64,000 nt of DNA from Callorhinus ursinus. Its lineage: Eukaryota; Chordata; Mammalia; Carnivora; Otariidae. The notes beneath the pieces were generated by a model. That model saw only the letters and a program-made list of their open reading frames with translations, made no database searches and was not told the origin of the DNA. Every line of letters begins with the position of its first letter. Position 1 is the first letter of the stretch. A program made the position numbers and the translations under genes. The stretch covers positions 127,851,150-127,915,149 of the forward strand of contig NW_020312785.1 in assembly GCF_003265705.1 (NCBI RefSeq). The letters run 5' to 3'. Shown here piece by piece: positions 1-10,461 of the stretch.

Positions 1-693
1 GACATATCAGATAAAGGGCTAGTATCCAAAATCTATAAAGAACTTATCAAACTCAACACCCAAAGAACAAATAATCCAATCAAGAAATGGGCAGAAGACA
101 TGAACAGACATTTCTCCAAAGAAGACATCCAAATGGCCAACAGGCACATGAAAAAGTGCTCAACATCGCTCGGCATCAGGGAAATCCAAATCAAAACCTC
201 AATGAGATACCACCTCACACCCGTCAGAATGGCAAAAATTAACAAGTCAGGGAACAACAGATGTTGGTGGGGATGTGGAGAAAGGGGAACCCTTCTACAC
301 TGTTGGTGGGAATGCAAGCTGGTGCAACCATTCTGGAAAACAGTATGGAGGTTCCTCAAACAGTTGAAATTAGAGCTACCGTTCGATCCAGCAATTGCAC
401 TACTGGGTATTTACCCCAAAGATACAAATGTAGGGACCCGAAGGGGTACGTGTACCCCAATGTTTATAGCAGCAATGTCCACAATAGCCAAACTGTGGAA
501 AGAGCCAAGATGCCCATCGACAGATGAATGGATAAAGAAGAAGTGGTATATATACACAATGGAATATTATGCAGCCATCAAAAGGAATGAGATCTTGCCA
601 TTTGCAACGACGTGGATGGAACTGGAGGGTGTTATGCTGAGTGAAATAAGTCAATCAGAGAAAGACATGTATCACATGACCTCACTGATATAA
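1..693 (+). pseudogene. L1 ORF2 C-terminal fragment (230 codons, open)
   Basis: This is the C-terminal segment of the L1 ORF2 protein, the endonuclease/reverse transcriptase of LINE-1. Frame 1 is open from the first base to a TAA at 691-693. The family-typical region [10 protein letters not shown], part of the cysteine-rich C-terminus, is present, as are [17 protein letters not shown] and a final MTSLI. The endonuclease and reverse transcriptase domains are missing from the window, so this stretch alone has no activity. The first in-frame ATG is at 100, but it is an internal Met of ORF2 and not a real start. Confidence 0.9.
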
Positions 694-1159
694 GGAATTC
701 TTAATCTCAGGAAACAAACTGAGTGTTACTGGGGTGGTTGGGGGTGGGAGGGATGGGGTGGCTGGGTGATAGACATTGGGGAGGGTATGTGCTACGGTGA
801 GCGCTGTGAATTGTGCAAGACTGTTGAATCACAGATCTGTACTTCTGAAACAAATAACGCAACATATTTTAAGAAAAAAGGAAAAGAAGAAGATAACAGG
901 AGAGGAAGAAAAGGGGAGTATGTCAGAGGGGGAGACGAACCATGAGAGATGATGGACTCTGAAAAACAAACTGAGGGTTCTAGAGGGTAGGGGGGTGGGG
1001 GGATGGGTTAGCCTGGTGATGGGTATTGAGGAGGGCACGTTCTGCATGGAGCACTGGGTGTTATGAACAAACAATGAATCATGGAACACTGCACCAAAAA
1101 CTAATGATGTAATATATGGTGATTAACATAACAATAAAAAAATTAAAAAAAAATAAATA
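1..1159 (+). mobile_element. Young LINE-1, 3' fragment, cut by the window edge
   Basis: This is the 3' end of an L1 retrotransposon: the C-terminal part of ORF2 (1-693), a 3' UTR of about 450 bp and an A-rich tail. The 3' UTR has two related modules (about 697-870 and 920-1131) joined by a purine-rich linker. Each module has a G-rich tract (731-758 and 985-1007) able to form a G-quadruplex. The 5' end lies outside the window, so neither full length nor the left TSD can be seen. It matches the copy at 15567-16725 almost base for base. The open reading frame and the short, little-decayed tail suggest a recent insertion. Confidence 0.95.
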
Positions 1160-1265
1160 ATGTAGATGATAAGGTCAGAGTCCAGAATTCTATCTGCATG
1201 AGTTTTTATGAGAATTGACTACATATATTCAAATACTCTTTGAAAAAAGAAATTATACTTGTTCA

Positions 1266-1330
1266 CCTATCTTGGCTTATTTTTTTTTATTACGTTATAT
1301 TAATCGCCATACATCCTATCTTGGCTTATT
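1266..1330 (-). mobile_element. Ultra-short L1 3'-end insertion (about 33 bp) with TSD
   Basis: Positions 1282-1314 read, on the minus strand, as the last bases of the L1 3' UTR (ATGTATGGCGATTAATATAA, then an A-rich tail). They match the 3' end seen at about 1108-1145. The same 16 bp, CCTATCTTGGCTTATT, flanks it at 1266-1281 and 1315-1330. This is what a target-primed insertion looks like when reverse transcription stops almost at once. The T-run makes the left boundary ambiguous by a few bases. Confidence 0.85.
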
Positions 1331-1600
1331 AATAGCTTCAAGCAAAACTCAACAATTCAAGCAGCAATTATATTAAAAAAAAATAATGACACTAGTATTT
1401 CCTTAAAGTATTACTGAGAAATTAGTACTAGGTCATCATTAAAATGAGCAATGATAATCAAGATTTTGTTTAATTGCATTTTTAAAAATCTAACAAAAAG
1501 GGATGGGTCTTAAGAAATGATTCAATGACTTTATTTAATATTTGTTTAATGTCCTGTAATGTAAAAAGCATGTAAATAATATACCCTAAATACTTATTTT

Positions 1601-1710
1601 AATTTTTAGTTTTGTTTATTTAAGTAATCTCTACACACATTATGGAGCTCGAACTCACAACCCCACGATCAAGAATAGCATGCTCTTCTGACTGAACCAG
1701 CCAGGCACCC
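1601..1710 (-). mobile_element. Old Can-SINE (short b/c-type), antisense
   Basis: The minus strand starts with the SINE head ending at 1710, followed by the tRNA-like portion and an A-rich tail at about 1601-1625. It lacks the long CT-rich region of the younger copies. The flanks CCCTAAATACTTATTTT (1584-1600) and CCCTACATACATATTTT (1711-1727) match except at two positions, so the TSD is diverged and the insertion old. Confidence 0.8.
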
Positions 1711-1729
1711 CCCTACATACATATTTTTA

Positions 1730-2690
1730 TTTCAAAACTTTTTAAATGTAATTTATACTAAACCATTTAAAGGGGTATATTTTATAAGTAAGAATGAATG
1801 TTATACTCATTTTGTTGATAATCTGAAGTGAAAGACATTATTGAGGGTATATAAAGACAGTAATAAAAACAGACATTGTAAAATTAATACATTTTAGCCC
1901 TAGAGCCTTGAGACTTCTCAAATTTCTTCCAAAATATATCTGAAGTTGTGACATGTACTCCAGCATATCTGAGGAACTAATCCAAAGGAGCCAAGGTATT
2001 AATTCCAATTTCTTTGAAGTCACATATTTTACTTTAAAATGTGATATTTATCTTACTATTATTTTTCAGATAATATCTTTCCCCAAACCTTTGAGTAAAA
2101 CTGTGCTCCAGAAGTTATGTCCATATTAATACTATGGATTTGTTTAAACCCTTGCAGTCACAGAACCCTAAAGTCCTGGCATTAGAGTATTCCTGAATCA
2201 AAAGCATAGATTTGGTCCAATCTCCACTTATACTCATGAGATTAAGCTAAACTTGACTAAGGCCAGCAGCTATGCAATGGTAATGCTACAACAAAGACTC
2301 TCTGTCTTCTAGTCCACAGTTTGGACTAGAAGTCCAGTCTCTCTGTCTTCTAGTCCACAGTTTGCTCCAACAGGTCAGTATATGTGGCTATAATTCACGA
2401 ACTATGGTTTCTACTTCCAGTTTTACTGGAAACTTGTTTATAACACAGCTTGCTATTAAGTAAATCTGGATATTATGTAAGATAAAAGCCAATCTCATCA
2501 ACATCTTCCCCATAAAGAACAATAACAACAACAAACATACGTTAAGGAAATCATACATATCCTAAGCAGATGTTTAGAGTTTTGAAACTTCTGGAATGGT
2601 TCTAAATCTAAGAAGTAAAAGGTGGGAAAGGAAGAGAGAACATACTATAGTAAGTAGAAGGGGGAAAATCTTTAATAATGAAAATCAAAC
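1730..2690. other. Unique or undetectably old sequence
   Basis: No coding segment or recognisable repeat family was seen. The only structure is a local duplication with a perfect hairpin at 2298-2364, listed separately. Confidence 0.5.
2298..2364. repeat. 26-bp direct duplication with an internal 10-bp inverted repeat
   Basis: A 26-bp unit at 2298-2323 recurs exactly at 2339-2364, a period of 41. Inside the first unit, CTTCTAGTCC (2306-2315) is followed after a 7-base loop by its exact reverse complement GGACTAGAAG (2323-2332). The inverted copy lies between the two direct copies, as expected if a polymerase switched strand and then switched back. Confidence 0.85.
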
Positions 2691-3165
2691 CAATGCTTAC
2701 TGAAAATGTACCCCATTCCAGGCATTTTGACATACCCTTTACATGGATTAACTTTCTTGGGTCAAACCACAACCCTATAGGACATTACTATTAACATTCC
2801 CATTTTTGGGGGGTGCCTGGGTGGCTCAGTTGTTAAGCATCTGCCTGTGGCTCAGGTCATGATCCCAGGGTCCTGGTATCGAGCCCCGCCTCGGGTTCCC
2901 TGCTCAGCCGGGAGTCTGCTTCTCCCTCTCCCACTCCCCCTGCTTGTGTTCCCTCTCTCACTGTATCTCTGTCAAATAAATAAAATCTTAAAAAAAAAAA
3001 AAAAGAAAAAATGTAACATTTAAAAAAAATTCCCATTTTTGGAAATGAGGAAACTTGAGACTTTGAAGCTGTAAAATAACATATGTACAAGTAATTAGAA
3101 AGCAGTAGATACAGGATTTAAATTCAAGCCATCAGACTAAAGAGTATACTCTTAATCATTATTCT
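2690..3165 (-). mobile_element. MIR element split by a younger SINE
   Basis: The two halves (2690-2809 and 3029-3165) read continuously as an antisense MIR once the inserted SINE and one TSD copy are removed. The recognisable core is the CCCATTTTTGGAAATGAGGA region followed by a degenerate AGTAATTAGAAAGCAGTAGA stretch. MIRs are ancient tRNA-derived SINEs shared by all mammals. The assignment is by eye to the MIR consensus and the ends are approximate. Confidence 0.7.
2810..3028 (+). mobile_element. Can-SINE, full length, perfect 14-bp TSD
   Basis: This is a tRNA-derived carnivoran SINE with the head at 2810 (GGGGTGCCTGGGTGGCTCAG), A/B-box-like RNA polymerase III promoter portion, CT-rich body and an AATAAA-containing A-rich tail. 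The TSD ATTCCCATTTTTGG occurs at 2796-2809 and 3029-3042 without mismatch. The tail holds a run of A followed by a short interrupted A-rich stretch. It is non-autonomous and would have been mobilised by L1 proteins. Confidence 0.95.
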
Positions 3166-3960
3166 CTAATCCTTGCAAATTAAAAACATTGCTAAAACAT
3201 GAAGATTATCCCATTCTATATGAGTGATTAGTTCACCAACTAAAAATTATGGGAGGTTCAGAAACATTGTCACTGCCCATCACAAGGTGGTCAACATGGA
3301 AACTCAGATACTTGGGAGATTGAGAAATTTAAATTTTAAAAAAGAAAGAAAGAAATGCAGACATGGGATAAGAAAAGTTAGAGAGGCAGATTGAAGCAGT
3401 GGCAGGGTGCAAAGTAGCAAAGATGGTAGGTAGAAAAACAGAAGTCTGAGAGAGACTGAGCCTGGAGGGGCAGTTAGAAGCAGCAGGGCCATGAGCATTA
3501 GATCCTACAGCAAGATAAACCGTGAATGAAATTTCAGAAAAAGATAATTATTTCTGCTGTGAAGTAACCCATGGAGGGGCAGGGTTGGGAGGGACTTGTA
3601 AATTCCTGGGAGGTAGGAATAGGAGAGAAAGCAGAGAAGGCAACATTTAACTCCATTCATAAGGAGAATTAAAATCCAAGTCAGTAGGTGTGAAGCTCCT
3701 TATCAACGAGAGCAATAGCAATGCTCAGAACTCTGGTTCCAGAGCCTGCAACGCGGAAGGTGTGAGTTATATCCTGCCAGAAGGCACATTGGAAAAGGCA
3801 AAGAAAACTGGCTCACACAAAATGCACAAGTGTGTGACTTTTACTTGAACTATTTTAATAATTTCATAATTAGGGACCTCTCATAAAAATTAGAGTTTCT
3901 TTATTTAAACCTGGCAACCCTAGGCCCTTTAGACAAAGTAGGCCTCTTTAGTTTACTAGA
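3166..3960. other. No feature recognised
   Basis: Purine-rich sequence of mixed composition. Short ORFs occur but show no family resemblance and no splice-site context. I see nothing I can support. Confidence 0.5.
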
Positions 3961-4440
3961 GGACACACTATTCACATGTCAACACCAACACCAGCGCGAT
4001 CTTCTAAAATGCACATTTTTTGTCACCTTGGACCTGAAATCATTCAAAATATGACATCTAGCAAGCCTGTTATGGCCTGGCACCGTGGACTTCTCTAGTG
4101 TAATTTCTGTCTACTTTTCCATATGTACCTCCACTGAAAGAAATTCAGAGCCTTGAAAGCACAATACTCTGGCTGCCTATACACCCTTGCACAGGATGCC
4201 CCTTCTGTCTTGAGCACCTTTGCTCCACCCTCTTTACTAACTAACTCCTTCACATCCTTCAAGGTCAGGAACCATTTCCTTGAGGATTCCTTCCATTACC
4301 CTAGTTTTGTATTTTTCTACATCATGACACTCATCTCATCTACATCTATCACCTGTATGATAATTTTTCCCAAATCTTTATCTCCAAGCCAAATTGCTCA
4401 TTTTTGTATTATGTATGTTCTATATCCTTATTTTTAAATT
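3960..4440 (+). mobile_element. Probable ancient L2 LINE fragment
   Basis: The sequence is reminiscent of the L2 3' portion: a CTGGC-rich phrase near 4070-4085 and a later AACTCCTTCACATCCTTCAA ... TTCCTTGAGGATTCCTTCCA segment that resembles the family's typical C/T-rich end. It is highly diverged, and only a profile search would settle the boundaries. The 94-codon ORF inside it (4153-4437) is chance. Confidence 0.5.
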
Positions 4441-6865
4441 AGATGTTCATAGTTCCAATTTGTCTACTTGAATGTACCTCAGTCAAGTACAAGCCTGAAC
4501 TCATGTCCTCGAGTATCTCCCTATTTTAATAAATATTCCAGATGCTCAAGTGAGAAACCTGAGGGTTATCCTTGATGTCATCTATGGTGACCAAGAGAAA
4601 GCACTCACAGATCACCAACTAGGGTTACAAGTGATGCACTTTGAAATTCCATTCCCACATTTAGACTGAGCCCATGATTCCCCAAGAGCCAGTGATGGAG
4701 GATATTAGGAATAACATGGTAGAACCATTCCTGGAGACAAGGGACTCTTCAGATGGCCACTTTAGCTTGGGGACTCCCCAGCAACTCTGTAGGAATTCTG
4801 TTAGACTGTACGGTAATCTAGAACATTTGCGCCTAACTTTCTCCCTCTCTCCTTCACTTACGGTTAGACTTGCACCATGAGCTGCTGGCTCTCCCAACCG
4901 CATTTAGCTCACGATTTTCTCTTACAAAGGTCCTTCCTCTAACAAAAATTTTTTCATGTTCAATCCCATTCTTGAGGCTGCTTCTTGGAGTATTTGGACT
5001 AATACACTATCCTTCTTATCCAAGTCCAGTTGATCTTTTTTATTAAATATGTCCTGAATTTATTCCCATTGCCATAACATGGTAGAGCAGGCCATCAGCA
5101 GCTCTTGTCGTTTTTATTTTATTAAGGAAAATTGTCTTGTTGTCATGGTTAGTGGGGGTGGGGGTAGAGGAAGGAATGAATTCTATGATGTTGTTATAGT
5201 CAAAGAAACACACTCTTTTGATGAAAGCATGGACGACCAGTGTTAATCTGGTTAGCAGTACGATCCGTATCTACAGCAAATGAGAAAGGATTCTCCCAAA
5301 ACTAAAGGGAAATTGGGCTGGTATGAAGCCTTCTCAGGCTCTATAATAGAACCACTTTAAGTAGTGTTTCAAGGCCTTTGATCCAACCTAAGTGCACAGG
5401 AGTTGCTTAGAAGGTTGTCTTTTATTAGAGCAGAATCTTCAAATGTCCATCATACTGACATCATAATATATTTACCATCCATCCTTCACTTGGAAACAAG
5501 ATATTTGATAAGCTTGTAGGATTCGAGATAACCTTTTCACTAACATTATCTACTATAAGTACGTTTTAAACGCCATAAGATAAACCTGTAGGTTTAGGTG
5601 CTTACAGCAAAGAGGCAAACTATCAGAAACTGGTACTGGGTCTCATCATTGTACCCCACCCCCAGCTTTCCTCCACCATCCTCATCAAACATGGAGCCCT
5701 TTGGGATTTAAGGGCAATTTAAAAAGGAGAGACCAGGTGACTTACAGATACTTGATTCATTTCTCAACAACACAATATCTATCAACACTGTGAACTCAAA
5801 CACAACCCTGGTCCAAGGCTGAATAAAAGAAGATAGTAAAGATTTTACCAGCTCCACTTTGGCAAAATAGTCTTCAGCCCCTCCCAATTCTTCTTTCTAA
5901 CCTTATCACCACATCCAAAATAAAGAGGGAAGAAGTGAGGTTTGGGATATTTAGCTTACTCAGGGGCCTTTTCTTGTCCTTTGATTTCCATAATTTACAC
6001 CACCAAAGAGTCATAGCCAGAATCCTCATCATTTTAGTCGATAAATCCAAAGTCCTAAGTTACACAGATGCGGTTATTTATACCTGCTGGGGGAGGCATC
6101 CATTTTTCACCTTCCCCAAATCGTATCCTTGCTCATAGCATGCCAAACTTGATCCTAGGTACTGTCTGAAGGGAAACTGTGTATGTGGAAAATAACCTTT
6201 ATAATCATTATACTTAATTTCTATTAAAAGTCTAAATACAATTTTTTATCTTAAATCCCTTAAGCTCAACTTACAAAACTGGCTATTTTACTTATAAACC
6301 TAGTGATTTGGGAATTAAAAATACTCTTTCACTTTTTTTCTTGATTAGCTTATGAAGCTGAGAGTTTTATGTTCTCTAAACATTATCATATTTAATTGAT
6401 TAAATTACTTTAATTTAAATATTAATCATAATTTTCCTAAGCAATTAAAATACCTACAACTTAAATCATGATTTTCCAAGAGATTAAAAACACCTTAGGA
6501 AGCAGAAATCTACATAAATTATGAAATATTTGCAAAAATTGTTAATATAATTATAATCAAATTGAATTATTTTGGCTCATTTATTCGTCATCTCTATCCC
6601 TACTTACATACTTTCACAGGGACCATACAGTTATTTAGTACTTACCAAGAATGGAATTAACTCTATCAATTTCAACCCACTCTTATCAGTAGAAAATTTA
6701 AGAGTAGGGAACAAATTGGAGAGCTGTAACTGGGACACAGAAACCTGGACACTTTCCAGGATAATTTGAGTAAAACTGGCATATAATGGCTGTGCCCTTA
6801 CAACTGGTTTTCCCAAGTCCCTGTTTTTCCCTCCAAACTGCATATCATAGATCCCCTCAATGTTG
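4441..6865. other. No feature recognised (mostly ancient, AT-rich)
   Basis: About 2.4 kb without a young repeat. The part at 4600-5010 reads like an old LTR-like or MER-type fragment but I cannot name it. No exon-like block or RNA gene was seen. Confidence 0.4.
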
Positions 6866-6867
6866 TT

Positions 6868-6942
6868 TTCATCTTACATAATTATTATTCATCTTACATA
6901 ATTCATCATAATTCATCTTACATAATATCTTACATAATTATT
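6868..6942 (+). repeat. Degenerate tandem repeat, unit about ATCTTACATAATT
   Basis: Four imperfect copies of a unit containing ATCTTACATAAT are clustered here with variable spacers (about 8-16 bases). It looks like a small local slippage product. Confidence 0.75.
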
Positions 6943-9600
6943 GCTGTGCCTTTGATGATAATTTTTACAACTTTATCCTTTAACCTCTATCACAACTTAA
7001 TGTTACTTATTTTGACTTCCCAAGGCTTTTCTTACTCCAAATCTGGGTTAAAAAACACTTTACAGCTGGTAATGGCCACGCTTAGCTGTTACCCACCCAC
7101 CCGTTACACCATCCTTTTTCCTACCAGAATCTGATTTTGTTCAGGAATTCATTCCAGATAATCAGAGGAATCTGCCTCCATCTTTAATTCAAGTGTGTTT
7201 CCTAATGAATCTAAGTCAATCAGAGCAAAAGCAGAGGAGGCTCTTGTTGGCCACCTAGTAGCAAGCATTGGGCTAAAGTTGTCCAGAGCAGACTTTGGAG
7301 AGGGAATGGCAGAGAGGTTCTCCTCTTCCTACTTAACTTCTGGAAGCCATTTTAGGATCACTTAGAATCATGAGACAACCAGCCTCACAGGGAAGCCAAC
7401 ACTGTTTTTGACCAAATGACATGGAAAGTACAGGGGTCCTCGGCACCATGGGTACTGGAGCATAACCTACCAATGGTCTTTTATGTGAGATAGTATTTTT
7501 TAATAACTAGATGCAATGGAAAGTTCAAAAATTTTACAGGTTTTAACTTTAGATGTTTAACAAAATTTGAATGTAGTATGTGCACAGTTCAAGTTGTTTG
7601 ATATAAACCCTTCCATGATAATTTATTGGAAATTTATGGCTGTCTTCCTTTTAAAAAACTTCCTATTATTTGCCTAATTTTCAGGATTATTAGGGACTCC
7701 TAGCTTTGAGGAATTATTGTTTTCTTTATCATGCTTAAAATTTAACAACTTCACTGTGGAAGCCACTTTAACTGGCTCCATCATTTTAACAACATCCCAC
7801 TACCACCACCACCACCTTTATTTTTTAATTTATAATTATTCTTTTACTATTGTTTCTTTCTGGTAACAAGAAGGTCCTGGATCAGCCTAAATTCTCTGTC
7901 ACAAGGAACTCTGGTTTCTTTTGGGTAAAGGTCAGTATGAGAAACCAAAATCTGAGTGCAAACAGGTTGTTCCACATGATTAATGACAGTTTTTAAAAAG
8001 ATGACATCTCTTTAGGCCCATTTAATAATATAGTTAGACAATATTTTTAAAGGTGATAAATTCATATTGATATTTCTGATATAACTCTGAAAAAACTAAA
8101 TTCTTTAAAAAAAACTTTATACTAAAATAAAAATATTTACAATATACTTAGTTTTTTTCAAACCTCTCACCCAAATTGTACATTGCATCCTCTTATCTTT
8201 TAAAACCCTATCTCTCTCATGAGACACCAGTGTGTAGTCAGTTTCAAAACATATTCTAAAGTAATTATCTGCAGTCAAAATTAAAACTAGAAAGTTCATT
8301 TTCTAGGAAAGGGCCTTTTAGCTTTAGAAAATAGTAAAGAATGAGGGAGAGGGAATATTCAAGCTTTCTGGCTCTCTGAGTTCAACCCATTGCAGTTTTC
8401 CACTTTTGTTTGAATATAAAGATCTCCTTATGATTAATATTAGGGCTCTGTACCCATAGTTCTCATCTTAACTTGCTAATATTTAATCATACCATATGTG
8501 TAAACCCTGCAATTTAAGGGGTCCATAAACGATAAACAGCAGGCTCCACTTGCATGTGGAATTTGCAATGCAGCAGTTCAGTGATGCATCCTGACTGAAA
8601 TATATACGACATTTATAATGTTCCACAAAAAGCACAAGGCAGTAAGGCTATGTCTTTATATGCCAGACAAATTTTTTAAAAAGTAGCTTATACTACACTC
8701 ATGCAACAAGCAAACTTGCAAACAGATAATCTAAAATGTGCCTTACATTTGAAGGAAGGAAAGAGAAGATTGGAACACTGGAAATGTGCCCTCTGTGTTA
8801 TCTGCTGGATACACCAGCCCCATGCCTTCCTTATGGTTTCTAAAAGGCAAGATATATATACTCTGCACAGGGAAACAAAAATTTCAGATACTAAACTTCA
8901 TTTAAAATTCTTAGAAAGCAGCAGTTTTACATCACATTGTACGATTACATGTCAAACAAAGGAATTTTATGAATTCTGAAAGTATAACATTCTAGAATCC
9001 TTAAGACCAAATATGTAATGGAGATATTGGTCCATGCTGTGTTTAACACAACTTCGTATTTTCTCAAAGAGGGCCTTTACCAAGGTGACTGAACACACTG
9101 TGTGTTCTCAAATGTGTCTACGATCAAAATGATGTTATAGCCGGGTGTTTTCAAGTGACTATGAGGCAGAACTTTTTCACAGGGAAAATTTCACTTATCA
9201 CAGCAAGGGGGAGTACAAATGGATAGAAAAAAAAATAGGGAAAAATCAGAGTACAAAGCATTTTACCATTAAAACAACTCAACTGAAGGAAACTGTCAAT
9301 AGATTTCTTAAATTACTCTCAGAAGAATTGATATCTTCAGCTAGACAAGGAATCCAGCACAATTCCATCTGGATCCAGGCTTTGCACTAATTAGTTGAAC
9401 TCTCATGGCATATGTGATGCTTGAAGGAATAAAACTAGGGACTACTCTGAGCCTCTAAACCAAGAAGGCACCCTTGAATCACTTGCACATGGAAATTCAC
9501 TAGCACATGTCCCAAGAACTCTCTCTGCCTTGAATGAGGTATCTTTTAATGCTTTGTAAGATGGGCTTTATGAAGGCCACAAAAACATAATGTCCTTGAG
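6943..9600. other. No feature recognised
   Basis: AT-rich sequence with short ORFs on both strands, none resembling a known protein. A short CCA/CAC run is at about 7797-7818. Nothing further can be supported. Confidence 0.45.
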
Positions 9601-9604
9601 CAGC

Positions 9605-9810
9605 ACAAATAGTTTAACAGGCTTTAGAACTAATCATATCTGGGTTCAGATCCTTACTCCGCTAACACTTATTAGCTCTATGCATTTGATAAGAGACAAA
9701 TCTCCGAACCTCATTTTCTATGTCTAAGGAAGCATGATAATAGGGCTTATAGCATGGTCAGGGGAAATAAAAGATATACTATGCAGAAGCAAATGGCATA
9801 GTACCTGAAG
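9605..9810 (+). mobile_element. MIR element
   Basis: The block carries the MIR order: ATCTGGGTTCAGATCC, then a TTATTAGCTCTATGCATTTG stretch, then CTCATTTTCTATGTCTAAG and a GGGCTTATAGCATGG stretch. This matches the MIR core and 3' end in the sense direction. Divergence is high, as is normal for this age of repeat. Confidence 0.75.
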
Positions 9811-10119
9811 AATTAAGGCATTTATAAAACCAATATAAGTTATCTGTCCAAAAATGATAGAAAAAATTGCATGTTTTTCAATGGAACATTTATCATATTG
9901 CCTTAGCCATACTCTGTGGAGTGCATCCAGAAATTGTTAAATCAAATTATTCTCAAGTTAGACTCAATTTGGACATTGAAAAGAATAGCAAGAAGTAGCA
10001 CAACAGGTGTGTAGTTGGCATAATTGATGAAAGTCATCTAAAATAAGTCAAAAATTCATCCTGAGTTTTATGAGTACCGAAAGCAAACAATGAGATATTC
10101 TGAGATGCTCCTTAATATC

Positions 10120-10249
10120 TGTATTAGTTAACTACTGCTGCATAGCAAATAACCCCAAACTTAGTGGTTGAAAACAACAATGTTTATTATCTCAGCTTCT
10201 GTGGGTCAGAAATCCTAGTTCGGTATTTTAGATCTCTAAAAAACTATTT
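10120..10249. mobile_element. Ancient interspersed repeat fragment, family not assigned
   Basis: The phrase CTGTATTAGTTAACTACTGC, followed by CCCCAAACTTAGTGGTTGAA and TTATTATCTCAGCTTCTGTG, belongs to a high-copy mammalian repeat that I recognise but cannot name with certainty. It is cut at its right side just before a SINE. Confidence 0.55.
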
Positions 10250-10263
10250 AAAATACACATGTA

Positions 10264-10447
10264 GGGGCACCTGGGCAGCTCAGTAGGTTAAGTGCCTGCC
10301 TTCGGCTCAAGTCATGATCTCAGGGTACTGGGATCGAGCCCCGCATCAGGCTCCCTGCTCAGTGGGAAGCCTGCCTCTCTCTCTCCCTCTGTAGTTCCCC
10401 CTGCTTGTGCTCTCTCTCTCAAATGAATAAATTAAAAATAAATCTTT
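10264..10447 (+). mobile_element. Can-SINE with TSD
   Basis: SINE head at 10264 (GGGGCACCTGGGCAGCTCAG), tRNA-like region, CT-rich body and an A-rich tail. The TSD is AAAATACACATGTA at 10250-10263 and AAAATACAAACGTA at 10448-10461, with two mismatches, so this is an older copy than those with perfect repeats. Confidence 0.92.
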
Positions 10448-10461
10448 AAAATACAAACGTA

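Noticed and set aside
100..693. Annotating an independent gene from the ATG at 100 (and at 15676)
   Set aside because: The frame continues upstream as L1 ORF2, and the ATG is an internal Met codon of that protein.
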